NCBI GenBank assembly: GCA_016931515.1
Contig: JAFGEQ010000015.1
Span: 124,001-188,000 of the forward strand
DNA length: 64,000 nucleotides
Direction of reading: 5' to 3'
From: a candidate division CSSED10-310 bacterium
GTDB taxonomy: Bacteria > CSSED10-310
The notes under the pieces were generated by a model. That model searched no databases and was not told the origin of the DNA. It saw only the letters and a list, made by a program, of their open reading frames with translations. Numbering within the stretch: the stretch's first letter is position 1; each line of letters begins with the position of its first letter. A program made the position numbers and the translations under genes. Of this stretch, positions 43,262 through 51,382 are shown piece by piece.

Positions 43262-44700
43262 ATTCTGGCCTTTCCAAAAGTTATCTTTCGAAGCCTGAGG
43301 GGGGAGCTTGCATGCGTTAGCTGCGCCTGCTGCATGGGTTGCCCCTTACCGCAATTGACGACACCTTCCCGACACCACTCGCCCTTATGGCAGATGGTAT
43401 CGACAGAATTCCAGAATTCGGGATTCCGGGATTGGTAAGTAAAACCTCTCAACATATTCGTTTTTTTGCCATTTTCAATGCACCATACCGCATCACCACC
43501 GAACTGAAAATTGATACGTTGATGATCTATTGAAAAGCTACCCATCCCATCTACGAGGATTCCATTCTTTGTATCCGCAATCAGATCGTTCAGAGATGGA
43601 GACCCTTTTTCGCCCGGCTCAATGGATACATTCGGCATGCGGAGGATCGGCATACTGCTCCAACTGTCTGCATAACCACAACCTCTACTGTTGGATTCTC
43701 CAATATAGTGTGCCGTTCCCCTCGTTGTGCTATAGCCAGTCAGCAAACCGTCCCTGATCAGATGCCATCTGCCCGTTTTAACGCCCTCATCATCCATGGG
43801 AACTGATGAACGACCATTCGTGATCGTGCGATCGGCAATCACATTGAAAATCGAAGATCCATACTGGAGATTATTGAGTTTATCGACTGTGGCAAAACTC
43901 GTACCCGCCATATCCGCTTCCCAGCCCATGACCCGGTCAAGCTCCGTTGCATGACCAATCGTTTCATGGATCACCAAACATGTATGAGTTGGCAGGAGTA
44001 TAAGATCCGTCACTCCTTCCGGACTCTCCGGAGCTTGTAGCTTCTCTATCGCCTCTTCAGCCACTCGGCTTGCTTCCTCCTGCCATGCCGTCCGCAGAAC
44101 ATGCTCATATCCGATGTTCAGGGGCGTTAGAACGTAATTTCTGCTTTCAAATCCGGAGCTACCAACAGCTGTCGCTGAGAACATTCCATCCACACGCATC
44201 AGCAACTGGTCGGAATAACTGCCTTCCGTGTTCATGAAAAACTTATGCTCCCGACGAAAACTCAACGTTGTTACCGCCCTTTTTATCTCGTTCCTTCGCA
44301 GCAATATCTCATTGATACTACTCATTAGATCCAGTTTCTCTTGGATCGATACCGAAAATGGATCAGTTTCGTAAGGTGTTCTCCATTCCACCGTTTGCAC
44401 CGGCTCCGCTGCATATGGCGTCTCCAGACCAATCGTCGCACTTGCCCGAGCAATTTTCAGCGCTCGAGCCACAACCAATCGAATCCCATCAGGATCGAAC
44501 TGTTGCGTAGCTGAAAAACCCCAACCATTCCGGATTCGTGCCTGAATTCCGATACCCTCGGATCGGTTCGTTGACAGGTTCGTCGCAATCCGGTCACGCA
44601 TACTCAGATTCTGAAATGCATATAGCCCGATTCGAGCATCTCCGTAGTCAGCGCCTCCATCCTTTAAACATTGAATCGCAGTCTCCAGTAGTGCTTTCAC
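43258..44700 (-). CDS. tldD: TldD zinc metalloprotease
   Basis: 480-residue metalloprotease with the zinc motif HETIGHATELDR and the downstream Cys region (ESNSRGCGYADSWSSMPI), where the conserved Cys is a further metal ligand. Other family blocks are visible (NVIADRTITNGRSSVPMDDEG, SRNPEFWNSVDTI). The protein acts in the cytoplasm together with TldE. GTG start at 44700 with GGGAG 7 bases upstream; the first gene of a two-gene operon. Diverges from the sirtuin gene. Confidence 0.95.
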   Translation of the reverse strand: MKALLETAIQCLKDGGADYGDARIGLYAFQNLSMRDRIATNLSTNRSEGIGIQARIRNGWGFSATQQFDPDGIRLVVARALKIARASATIGLETPYAAEPVQTVEWRTPYETDPFSVSIQEKLDLMSSINEILLRRNEIKRAVTTLSFRREHKFFMNTEGSYSDQLLMRVDGMFSATAVGSSGFESRNYVLTPLNIGYEHVLRTAWQEEASRVAEEAIEKLQAPESPEGVTDLILLPTHTCLVIHETIGHATELDRVMGWEADMAGTSFATVDKLNNLQYGSSIFNVIADRTITNGRSSVPMDDEGVKTGRWHLIRDGLLTGYSTTRGTAHYIGESNSRGCGYADSWSSMPILRMPNVSIEPGEKGSPSLNDLIADTKNGILVDGMGSFSIDHQRINFQFGGDAVWCIENGKKTNMLRGFTYQSRNPEFWNSVDTICHKGEWCREGVVNCGKGQPMQQAQLTHASSPLRLRKITFGKARI

Positions 44701-44793
44701 ATTGTCACTCCCAGTATGTCTTCATAATCCACCTTATCAGTACCCTTCCACGACTCACCCTATCTCAAGAATATCAAAATTCCAAGCATTGTT

Positions 44794-44823
44794 TTGCAAC
44801 TCGCATCTCCATTGGAATAGAAT
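44794..44823 (+). promoter_or_regulatory. promoter of the sirtuin gene
   Basis: TTGCAA (44794-44799) and TAGAAT (44818-44823) are separated by 18 bases. This gives a short leader to the ATG at 44845, which has GAGGG 7 bases upstream. The region between 44701 and 44844 also serves tldD on the other strand. Confidence 0.5.
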
Positions 44824-44844
44824 GATGGCCGTGAGGGCAACCGG

Positions 44845-45600
44845 ATGAATCTGGGACTATTTCAGCGTGCAGTGGATGTGATCCGTCAATCCAAATATCT
44901 GGTCGCCATTACTGGTGCAGGTGTATCTGTCGACAGTGGAATTCCTCCTTTCCGGGGTGACAGTGGTCTCTGGAATGATTACGACCCCGATATCTATGCC
45001 AGTATTGACGGTTTCCTCGCCAATCCCGGTCGATCGTGGCAGTTTTTTCTACAATTGCTGGATGTTATGGTTGATGCCAAACCAAACAGCGCTCATAGAG
45101 TTCTTGCTCTTATGGAAAGCTCAGGAATTTTAAAGAGTCTGATTACACAAAATATAGACGGCTTACACTCACTCGCCGGGCAGCATCATGTTATCGAAAT
45201 TCACGGCAGTTTGAGGAATCTGATTTGCCTTGAGTGTACACGTATTTACAGTTCGTCCAGCATACTCCTGGATTCCGAGGATCTTCCTCCCCGTTGTGTG
45301 TGTGGAGGGATTCTGAAGCCGGATGCCGTTCTTTTTGGAGAGCCGATTCCGCATGAGAAGTACTTCTCCGCCCTGGAGCAGATCCGTTCAGCGGATGTTG
45401 TAATTTTGGCAGGAACGTCCGGTCTTGTACACCCGGTTAATGAACTTCCGGAAATTGCAGTAAGACACGGAGCGAAAATCATTGAAATAAATATGCATAG
45501 AACACCCCTGACATTATCTTGGGGTACCTTGCACCTGGAAGGGTCAAGCAGTGATATCTTTACAGGCATTCAAAATGCACTGTACGATTCTGATGATTGA
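44845..45600 (+). CDS. cobB: NAD-dependent protein deacylase (sirtuin)
   Basis: 251-residue Sir2 family enzyme that removes acyl groups from lysines using NAD. The NAD site (GAGVSVDSGIPPFRG), the QNIDGLH motif and the catalytic His in EIHGS are present. The zinc site is made by two Cys pairs (CLEC and CVCG). It lacks the Ala-Tyr-Arg pair typical of SIRT5-type desuccinylases in the region I can see, so deacetylase activity is the simplest reading. Cytoplasmic. The gene stands alone with its own promoter and ends 61 bases before the convergent uppP stop. Confidence 0.95.
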   Translation: MNLGLFQRAVDVIRQSKYLVAITGAGVSVDSGIPPFRGDSGLWNDYDPDIYASIDGFLANPGRSWQFFLQLLDVMVDAKPNSAHRVLALMESSGILKSLITQNIDGLHSLAGQHHVIEIHGSLRNLICLECTRIYSSSSILLDSEDLPPRCVCGGILKPDAVLFGEPIPHEKYFSALEQIRSADVVILAGTSGLVHPVNELPEIAVRHGAKIIEINMHRTPLTLSWGTLHLEGSSSDIFTGIQNALYDSDD

Positions 45601-45661
45601 GGCCGCATCTTCTGAAAAAGAAGCCGGGAATCAGCTTGGGATCTGCTGCTCAATAGGATCA

Positions 45662-46501
45662 TTACAAATAGGTGCTTCCGTGTGATCGAAGTAATTGTAT
45701 TATCAGTGATATAGAACCTGCTGCCATACAATACAAAGAGAATACTTTGAATGAATATCTTCGAATCATTCTCAGCATTAATGCAATCGCGCAATAGCCC
45801 GAAAGAAATGCAGCAAAGAAACCGATAATCAACTCCTTCAGAACAATATCACCTGAAGCGATGAATTCCCCCATATCGTTTACTTTAAGAAGAACGGCGC
45901 CGGACACAGCGGGTATCATCAGCAGGAATGAAAAACGGGCGGCTTTTTCACGAGACCAGCCCAAAGCAATGCCGGTGGCGATTGTTGATCCGGATCGGGA
46001 GATGCCGGGTATCAAGGCAACAGCCTGTGCCATCCCAACCCACAAGGCTTTTTTCATGTTTAAACGATCACTCGGGTTGAGCACCTGACTGTTTCTTGAT
46101 CCGAGCCACTCTCCGACCAGCAGTATACATCCAGTTCCGAACAAGAAGAAGGAGACCCAGATAGGATTATCAAAAAGCGCTTCAATCGAGTTTTCCGCCA
46201 AAAGTCCCATAACAGCGGCTGGAATTGTAGCTAATGTCAATCCCAGAACCCAGGTCCGGGCAATTTTGTTGGCATCTTCATCCAGTCTGCCGATCGCACC
46301 CGTGATCAGCCATATCAATTCCGCTCGATAATAAATCAGGACAGCCAGAAGTGTCCCGGCATGCAGCAATACATCGAATATCATCCCCGGTGTTTTAAAG
46401 CCGGGTATCATCGATTCAACCAACACAAGATGTCCGGAGCTGGAAATCGGTAAAAACTCCGTAAGGCCCTGCAAGATTCCCATTAACAGTGAATGGATCA
46501 T
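45662..46501 (-). CDS. uppP: undecaprenyl-diphosphatase
   Basis: 279-residue polytopic inner membrane enzyme (BacA/UppP) that dephosphorylates undecaprenyl pyrophosphate so that the lipid carrier can be reused for peptidoglycan and glycan synthesis. Both catalytic loops are present: GLTEFLPISSSGHLVL near the N-terminus and PGISRSGSTI in the second half. It overlaps rsmA by 4 bases and ends the operon that starts with nadA. Confidence 0.95.
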   Translation of the reverse strand: MIHSLLMGILQGLTEFLPISSSGHLVLVESMIPGFKTPGMIFDVLLHAGTLLAVLIYYRAELIWLITGAIGRLDEDANKIARTWVLGLTLATIPAAVMGLLAENSIEALFDNPIWVSFFLFGTGCILLVGEWLGSRNSQVLNPSDRLNMKKALWVGMAQAVALIPGISRSGSTIATGIALGWSREKAARFSFLLMIPAVSGAVLLKVNDMGEFIASGDIVLKELIIGFFAAFLSGYCAIALMLRMIRRYSFKVFSLYCMAAGSISLIIQLLRSHGSTYL

Positions 46502-47376
46502 AATGCGTTTGCCTTTCGATTACGAGAAATTAAGTTACCCAGGACAATAAATGATAGTTCATCAAGATCTTGGGCTCGAGATTCTTTTGGGATCCCGGTT
46601 TCTGTTAAAATACTGGATGCCATGTCAGCTCCAAATTCCATTTTCAGGTTATTAAACACCGTTTTCCGGCGGTGTCTGAAGAGGATGAACGCAATTTGCT
46701 TGATCAGATCCATCTGTTTAGCCAGTTCACCTGATCGGCGGTTCATCACAAGAACGGCGGAGTTGACTGAAGGAACCGGGCGAAAGTGAGTTGCTTTTAC
46801 AGACGATGCAAGTCGAGTTGAGTAATTCATTTGAACAAGAACGGAAAGCGCGCATCGATTCGGTGTGCCCGGGAGAGCAATCACTCTTTCGACCACTTCT
46901 TTCTGCAGGAGAAGGACGCACCGAAAAAATTTATCGGCTTGTTCGGCAAGGCTCATCAGGACAGGAGATGATATCGAATAAGGCAGATTACTGACAATCT
47001 TGTCGACTCGTTTCAGCTCTTCCCGGTTTGGACGTCGCAGCAGTTCGAGTCCGTCCCCACAGACGATTCGCAGATTGGACCAGGAAGAGAATTTTTCTCC
47101 GAGACGCTCCGCTGCACGTCTTTCCTGTTCCACCGCGATAACTTCTCCGGCTTCCCGAGCCAGAGCCCAGGTCAGAATCCCTGTTCCAGCACCTATCTCC
47201 AGGACTGCATCATTTGAAGTCAATTCTGCCAGATCAACGATTCGGTTCCGTATTCTTGATGAAATCAGGTAATTTTGACCTTTTAAGCGATTTGGCTGTA
47301 TATCGCACGCCAGCAAATCCTCCGATAATGTTGAAATCGGATCCGGTACAACCTCTCGAATCGACTTGCAGGTCAT
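46498..47376 (-). CDS. rsmA: 16S rRNA dimethyltransferase
   Basis: 292-residue KsgA/RsmA methylase which dimethylates two adjacent adenines near the 3' end of 16S rRNA during 30S maturation. SAM-binding motif I is LEIGAGTGILTWAL, motif IV is NLPYSISSPV, and the QNYLISSRIRNRIVD entry is typical. It is about 20 residues longer than E. coli KsgA because of an N-terminal extension. Overlaps both neighbours (uppP and the flippase-like gene) by 4 bases. Confidence 0.94.
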   Translation of the reverse strand: MTCKSIREVVPDPISTLSEDLLACDIQPNRLKGQNYLISSRIRNRIVDLAELTSNDAVLEIGAGTGILTWALAREAGEVIAVEQERRAAERLGEKFSSWSNLRIVCGDGLELLRRPNREELKRVDKIVSNLPYSISSPVLMSLAEQADKFFRCVLLLQKEVVERVIALPGTPNRCALSVLVQMNYSTRLASSVKATHFRPVPSVNSAVLVMNRRSGELAKQMDLIKQIAFILFRHRRKTVFNNLKMEFGADMASSILTETGIPKESRAQDLDELSFIVLGNLISRNRKANAL

Positions 47377-48653
47377 TCTTTCGATGTATCCGTCTCACTG
47401 CTGAGTTTCATAGCACTTGTACGAAGTTCTTTCCATGAGATATTCTCGATGCTGAGGTAGAAGAATCCGAGCGCGACTACAGGGATATAAGCGAGGAGGT
47501 GAGCGAGCAGTACATATGCCTCAATATTTCCTTTTAACCCCATTATAAGCAGTATTTGCTGCCCGACCCAGTGGAAGGTTCCGATGAACCCGGGAGCAGA
47601 AGGAATCGATACGGCGAATGCAAGGGCAACAATCAGGAAGAGAGCGACGAGTAATGTGCTCGGGATTCCAACGGCGTAAAAAACACAAAGATAGGCCAGG
47701 GCGAGGATAAACCAGATGACCATCGAAAATCCGAAAGCGGCGAGAATACAGCGCCAGCTATCGAAAATCCATAGTCCCTGAACGAATGTATCGATCAACT
47801 GATTGATTCGTTTTTCAAGTTGTTTAGGAAGTTTTTTCAAGAACCAATTGATGAAGTTGCGGGTGACACCCGTCCAGTATCGGAGAGCGATCAATGACCC
47901 AAGAGCGCTTAACGCTATAAAACCCATTATCCACGCACCAGAAATCATCCATGTCGGGACATTGACCGTTTGCATAGCGGCAAAATAGAACACATAAGCC
48001 ACATATAGAATCAAAATAGACAGAATATCAAATATTCTCTCCAGAACAATCGTGCCAAAAACCTCGGAAATCCGACGATTTTCCTTCCTGCCGAAATACC
48101 AGGCCCGTACAATTTCCCCGATCCGGAAAGGGAGAACGTTATTAGCCATGTACCCAATGCATACCGATCTCCATAGAGACTGATAAGCAACATTTTGATA
48201 TTGAATAAAAAAGAATTTCCATCTATATGCCCGGATACACAGGGCGGCAATTGTCATCACAAGAGCCGGAAGTATCCACCAGTAATTAGCTCGAAGGAGA
48301 GCTCGCTGAAGTCTTGGAAACAAAATTACTGGACGGTCTTTCGGATACAAGGTGACATTCAACGGGCTATTCGTCACAATGAAAGGAAAACGGTTATGAT
48401 CTTTATCGGAGTCGACACGGATAACTCGGTACCGAAGAGGTGTTTCCAGCTGATCTGATGTGATTGTTATTTGATCATCAATCTCGAAGTTATCGGCATC
48501 TGTTACATAGATAACCTTATTTTGCTCGGAACCTGAACCCTGGCCAAAACCTGATTCACTTATAATTTTTATCCGATTGACATCCTTTATAAACAGATAA
48601 AAAAGTGCTGTACTGATTAAAATTCCTATGATGATTTTTAATGATTTCTTCAT
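47373..48653 (-). CDS. lysylphosphatidylglycerol synthase-type (UPF0104) membrane protein with an outside insertion
   Basis: 426 residues. The family core is a flippase-like integral membrane protein (AglD/MprF N-terminal type), with the conserved YMANNVLPFRIGEIVRAW and VLERIFDILSIL segments and about eight hydrophobic helices. It carries an unusual roughly 95-residue soluble, strand-rich insert between the first and second helices (about 23-115; YVTDADNFEIDDQITI, RYRVIRVDSDKD). Without a fused aminoacyl domain it is likely a lipid or isoprenoid carrier transporter rather than a synthase. Overlap of 4 bases with rsmA. Function unproven. Confidence 0.8.
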   Translation of the reverse strand: MKKSLKIIIGILISTALFYLFIKDVNRIKIISESGFGQGSGSEQNKVIYVTDADNFEIDDQITITSDQLETPLRYRVIRVDSDKDHNRFPFIVTNSPLNVTLYPKDRPVILFPRLQRALLRANYWWILPALVMTIAALCIRAYRWKFFFIQYQNVAYQSLWRSVCIGYMANNVLPFRIGEIVRAWYFGRKENRRISEVFGTIVLERIFDILSILILYVAYVFYFAAMQTVNVPTWMISGAWIMGFIALSALGSLIALRYWTGVTRNFINWFLKKLPKQLEKRINQLIDTFVQGLWIFDSWRCILAAFGFSMVIWFILALAYLCVFYAVGIPSTLLVALFLIVALAFAVSIPSAPGFIGTFHWVGQQILLIMGLKGNIEAYVLLAHLLAYIPVVALGFFYLSIENISWKELRTSAMKLSSETDTSKE

Positions 48654-48665
48654 AGGTTTAACCGA

Positions 48666-48860
48666 TCAGGCAATATTGAGGCCGATAATCCAGATCGCAT
48701 AAAAAATTACAATCAATAAGCCCCAGAAGAATGCTTTCCGCGATATAAGTTCATTATCATCCGTAAAACCCTTGAAAATAAGTCCGATCGTTGAACCGAT
48801 CCAACCGAAAAATCCAATTTGAACCATCAAAGATCCGATCAGCGATACCTCATGTTCCAT
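48666..48860 (-). CDS. small two-helix membrane protein
   Basis: 64 residues with two hydrophobic stretches (about 8-27 and 43-62) joined by a short charged loop (FTDDNELISRK). GGAG lies 7 bases before the ATG. It sits between nadB and the flippase-like gene with gaps of only 21 and 12 bases, so it is cotranscribed and may be a partner of the following membrane protein. No named family recognised. Confidence 0.65.
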   Translation of the reverse strand: MEHEVSLIGSLMVQIGFFGWIGSTIGLIFKGFTDDNELISRKAFFWGLLIVIFYAIWIIGLNIA

Positions 48861-48881
48861 TCGATTTCTCCATGTAACGCA

Positions 48882-50441
48882 TCAGATATTTCCCGGATTC
48901 TGTTCTACGCAATCCGTGTTAAAATGAGTCCCGGCATTGACTCGTCGGGTGATCGCTGCCGGGTAGATGTTTTGGGATAGTCTTATAAGATTTGCGAGAG
49001 CCAAAGCTTTGACATGACTCGATTCATGTCCGCCGATTGCTCTGAAGCGTTTTTCAATATCATTGATTCGATCCAAACCCTCGCAGAGTCCCTGGTCGGA
49101 TCGAATTATTCCGCAATATCGCCAGTTGGTTTCCTGTAACATCTGCATTAATCCTGATAATTGTTGAGTATTCTCTTTCTGATCAGTTCTCTGACTGGGT
49201 GTTTGTTCAACCACTGGTTTGAGATTCTCCCACCAATCTGACGGCAGATACCGGATCCTGCGGTCTGCATTAACAGCAGCACGATAAGCAAACACCACCG
49301 ACTCGAGAAGCGAATTTGAAGCGAGCCGATTAGCACCATGGACGCCTGTGCAGGCTACTTCTCCACCCGCATATAATCCTTGGATTGTTGTTCGACCGTC
49401 GATGTCTGTTTTTACTCCCCCGCACATATAATGAGCTGCCGGCGCAACCGGTATCAGATTATCGGCAGGATGCATTCCGTATTCCCGCAGAGTTCGCGTT
49501 ATAGTTGGGAAGCGGCTTTCAACGAAATCGTGACTTTTGGCAGTCATATCAAGGAAAACGTGGTCCTCTGAAGATTTTTCCATTTCCGAGACGATCGCTC
49601 TAGATACGATATCACGTGGAGCCAGTTCAGCCATCTCGTGATAGTCCTGCATGAAACGATTCCCTTGGGAATTGCGTAAAATCGCCCCTTCCCCTCTAAC
49701 CGCTTCGGAGATCAGGAAACAAGGGGCTCCGGCGAGAGCCAACGCTGTTGGATGGAATTGAATGAACTCCATATTTTTCATTTCTGCACCGGCTTCTATT
49801 GCCATGACAAACCCATCCCCTGTCGCAATCTCAGGATTGGTCGTCTTGGAAAACAGCTGGCCTGCACCGCCGGTGGCAAGAAACACACTCTTTGCATAAA
49901 AATGATGAACAAACCCGTCTCGGTCCAGGGATTCCACGCCATAACACACATTTTTTTTAACCAGAAGTCTGGTAACCATTCGATGGTCTGATATCTTCAA
50001 ATTTTCTTTTCTAACGCTGTCCCATAAAGCCGATTCAATCGCCTGCCCAGTCATATCCCCGACATGGATCACCCGGCGACCGGAGTGACCACCCTCCCGA
50101 GTGAACTGGAGAGCATTGTCAGTGAGTCTGTCAAAATCAACACCCATACATATCAAGTCAAAAATTCTGGCGGGTGCTTCTTTCACGAGTACATTGACGG
50201 ATTCAACATCACATAATCCATCGCCGGCATTCAATGTGTCTTCGATGTGCTTGGAGTAGGAATCATCGATGGACAAAACCGCAGCGATACCCCCCTGTGC
50301 ATAGCGAGTATTGGATTCAGTCGCAGTATCTTTCGTTATGAGATGGACATTGTGATACTTTGAGATATGAGCTGCGAACATCAGACCTGCAGCGCCTGAT
50401 CCGACAATGAGGACATCCGAAACGGTAATTTTATTTTTCAT
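48882..50441 (-). CDS. nadB: L-aspartate oxidase
   Basis: 519-residue flavoprotein converting L-aspartate to iminoaspartate in the first step of de novo NAD synthesis. The FAD-binding GSGAAGLMFAAH is at the N-terminus. Other family blocks include the YAQGGIAAVLS region, the REGGHSGRRVIH segment and the substrate-binding HFMCGGVKTD-like segment (HYMCGGVKTDIDG). The C-terminal helical domain is complete. It overlaps nadA by 4 bases, so both enzymes are made together. Confidence 0.96.
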   Translation of the reverse strand: MKNKITVSDVLIVGSGAAGLMFAAHISKYHNVHLITKDTATESNTRYAQGGIAAVLSIDDSYSKHIEDTLNAGDGLCDVESVNVLVKEAPARIFDLICMGVDFDRLTDNALQFTREGGHSGRRVIHVGDMTGQAIESALWDSVRKENLKISDHRMVTRLLVKKNVCYGVESLDRDGFVHHFYAKSVFLATGGAGQLFSKTTNPEIATGDGFVMAIEAGAEMKNMEFIQFHPTALALAGAPCFLISEAVRGEGAILRNSQGNRFMQDYHEMAELAPRDIVSRAIVSEMEKSSEDHVFLDMTAKSHDFVESRFPTITRTLREYGMHPADNLIPVAPAAHYMCGGVKTDIDGRTTIQGLYAGGEVACTGVHGANRLASNSLLESVVFAYRAAVNADRRIRYLPSDWWENLKPVVEQTPSQRTDQKENTQQLSGLMQMLQETNWRYCGIIRSDQGLCEGLDRINDIEKRFRAIGGHESSHVKALALANLIRLSQNIYPAAITRRVNAGTHFNTDCVEQNPGNI

Positions 50442-51355
50442 AAAGTCAGCTCCATCATGCGATTCAGAGCTTGTCGTGCTTTTGAGGCAACCGGTTCTGG
50501 AACGGTGATTCGATGTTGTGTTTTTTCCAGAGCATCGCGAATGGATATCAAGGTCGTTAACTTCATTTGCGAACAGATGGCATTTTCAATTCCGTAGAAT
50601 CTTCGGTTAGGGTATTCTCGGTGCAGGCGATCGATCAGACCGGTTTCGGTTACTACGATCCATTCAGATGTCCGGGAGTGTTCGACAGCTTTGAGCATTC
50701 CTGCGGTCCCGGTCACGATCTCCGCCAATTGTAACACCTCGGGCGGTGCTTCAGGGTGTGCAACTACAACAGCGTCCGGATGGCTGTGTTTTAAGATTTT
50801 CACTTTTTCAGCTGTTATTAACCGGTCATGCACATAGCATTGGCCGGGCCATGTAATTATTTTGATTCCGAGTTTTTGCTCCGCAAAAGCCGCTAAGTTT
50901 TTATCCGGCAGATAGCATATCGTTCGACCCTCTTTCGCATAATGACCAATTATTTTCAATGCATTTGCCGATGTGCAAACGACATCGACTTCTGCTTTTA
51001 CCGCTGCTGACGTATTGATATAGGCTATAAACACGGCTTCGGGGTGTTGGAGTCTTGCAGCTCTGACCATCTCGGGTGTTGCACAATCGGCCAATGGACA
51101 TCCTGCATCCAATACCGGCAACAGAATGATTTTTTCCGGTGATAACAGAGTCGCACTCTCTGCCATAAAGTGGACACCGCAGAAAACAATCAGTGATCGA
51201 TCTGTTTGGGTTGCACGACGAGCCAGATCAAGAGAATCACCGAGATAATCAGCTATCGCCTGTACCTCCGGACGCTGGTAATTATGGACTAGTATCAGCG
51301 CATTGCGCTCCTTTTTAAGGTGTAATATCTGTTCCGTCAGATCGTTTCGATTCAT
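50438..51355 (-). CDS. nadA: quinolinate synthase
   Basis: 305-residue 4Fe-4S enzyme joining iminoaspartate and dihydroxyacetone phosphate to quinolinate. The three cluster cysteines are expected in DAGCPLADC, CTSANALK (or the WPGQCYVHDRL region) and GIENAICSQM. The segments HNYQRPEVQAIADYLGDS and VTGTAGMLKAVE are typical of NadA. First gene of the operon nadA-nadB-small protein-flippase-rsmA-uppP. No nadC is in the window. Confidence 0.96.
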   Translation of the reverse strand: MNRNDLTEQILHLKKERNALILVHNYQRPEVQAIADYLGDSLDLARRATQTDRSLIVFCGVHFMAESATLLSPEKIILLPVLDAGCPLADCATPEMVRAARLQHPEAVFIAYINTSAAVKAEVDVVCTSANALKIIGHYAKEGRTICYLPDKNLAAFAEQKLGIKIITWPGQCYVHDRLITAEKVKILKHSHPDAVVVAHPEAPPEVLQLAEIVTGTAGMLKAVEHSRTSEWIVVTETGLIDRLHREYPNRRFYGIENAICSQMKLTTLISIRDALEKTQHRITVPEPVASKARQALNRMMELTL

Positions 51356-51382
51356 GATTAGTTCGTTTTTACATCCAAATGA

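Noticed and set aside
41867-44700. TldD/TldE as part of a RiPP or microcin cluster
   Set aside because: No precursor peptide, cyclodehydratase or transporter gene is adjacent; the pair also occurs as a housekeeping module.
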